NCBI RefSeq assembly: GCF_028010285.1
Contig: NZ_CP116304.1
Location: 2,000,501 to 2,064,500 of the forward strand
Direction of reading: 5' to 3'
DNA from: Pseudomonas sp. Q1-7
GTDB lineage: Bacteria; Pseudomonadota; Gammaproteobacteria; Pseudomonadales; Pseudomonadaceae
Length of the DNA stretch: 64,000 nucleotides
Shown here one piece after another: positions 63,832 through 64,000 of this stretch. Numbering within the stretch: the stretch's first letter is position 1; the number at the start of each line of letters is the position of its first letter. The position numbers and the translations under genes were made by a program. The notes under the pieces were generated by a model. It made no database searches. It worked only from the letters and a program-made list of their open reading frames with translations, and was not told where the DNA came from.

Positions 63832-63859
63832 GGGGACTTCCATTCGTTGATTTTGCTGA

Positions 63860-63872
63860 TATGATTTTCATA
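63860..63872. promoter_or_regulatory. Candidate HxlR operator
   Basis: TATGA-TTT-TCATA, a perfect 5-base dyad in the short divergent region between the HxlR and isochorismatase-like genes. Confidence 0.5.
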
Positions 63873-63933
63873 GCTTTAACGGATGCTAGCAAACCAGGGA
63901 TGTCCGATCACCCTCAAACGGCGAGGAACCTTC

Positions 63934-64000
63934 ATGTCGAACACCGCCTATCCTATCGGCACAACGGCCTATCTGCTTGTCGATCCCTACAACGACTTCC
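63934..64000 (+). CDS. Isochorismatase-like cysteine hydrolase (partial, N-terminus only)
   Basis: Only the first 22 codons are inside the window. GAGGAACC precedes the ATG. The sequence MSNTAYPIGTTAYLLVDPYN leading into DF carries the D-x-x-NDF start of isochorismatase-type hydrolases, where the first Asp is catalytic. The rest lies beyond the right edge. Its divergent HxlR neighbour suggests inducible expression. Confidence 0.7.
   Translation, partial: MSNTAYPIGTTAYLLVDPYNDF

Overview
The window is a GC-rich, densely coded, ordinary-looking bacterial chromosome segment, most likely from a Pseudomonas of the aeruginosa/resinovorans/alcaligenes type. That placement is inferred from family content: the BraC-BraDEFG branched-chain amino acid system, a phosphorylcholine phosphatase (PchP-like), RapA, DUF2790/DUF5064/DUF3509-type small proteins, Anr-type boxes, and pseudomonad GTAGGATGG/GTAGGGTGG palindromes. 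I see no rRNA, tRNA, CRISPR array, transposase, integrase or phage gene.

Layout. 1-6.3 kb: the 5' part of an FMN-binding glutamate synthase-like gene, a cluster of nested palindromes, then livFGMH and braC (minus strand), with a terminator between braC and the rest. 6.6-7.5 kb: two small conserved proteins. 7.6-14.8 kb: a selenium locus in two divergent arms. The minus arm is a PhnCDE-like ABC importer of the kind predicted to import selenate. The plus arm is a hydroxyacid dehydrogenase, a hydroxypyruvate isomerase-like protein, selD and mnmH (selU). 14.9-21.7 kb: a MHYT-GGDEF-EAL signalling protein, an MFS transporter and RapA. 21.8-24 kb: a small hypothetical, an AlkB-like dioxygenase and a 51-aa basic protein, then a five-unit tandem repeat that carries a copy of that last gene's 3' end. 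A 38-aa membrane protein follows behind a textbook Anr promoter. 24-30.8 kb: a FemAB-like acyltransferase, two DUF2790 secreted proteins, and a LysR/hydrolase/PpiA/ABC exporter run. 30.9-39.3 kb: azoreductase, RarD, NUDIX, RibD-like reductase, DEAD-box helicase, MECR-like reductase, PchP and a zinc phospholipase C-like protein. 39.4-46.9 kb: an LTA-synthase-like sulfatase-fold membrane enzyme, a CvfB-like S1 protein, a lipoprotein, a duplicated c-type cytochrome, and a DMT transporter divergent from a LysR regulator. 46.9-53.9 kb: small membrane and regulatory proteins, a cold-shock protein, a LysR/SDR divergent pair, and a PP2C phosphatase - Ser/Thr kinase - FHA module. 53.9-64 kb: MdaB/YgiN-like quinone genes, an alpha/beta hydrolase, a Cys-less AhpD-like protein, an Atm1-type ABC exporter, an Lrp regulator with an EamA exporter, a second secreted phospholipase-like protein, an ArcD-like antiporter, and an HxlR regulator divergent from an isochorismatase-like hydrolase cut by the window edge.

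The most interesting items are: (i) the 154-bp tandem array at 22868-23674, which looks like a recent duplication of a gene tail plus a palindromic element; (ii) the Anr-controlled 38-aa membrane protein at 23876, a candidate CcoM-like cbb3 oxidase subunit; (iii) the selenium uptake/use locus with two unexplained enzymes embedded in it; (iv) the phosphatase-kinase-FHA module with an extracytoplasmic repeat domain and one degenerate FHA domain, with no type VI secretion genes beside it in this window. All functional calls rest on reading the sequence and on remembered family features; no search was run.
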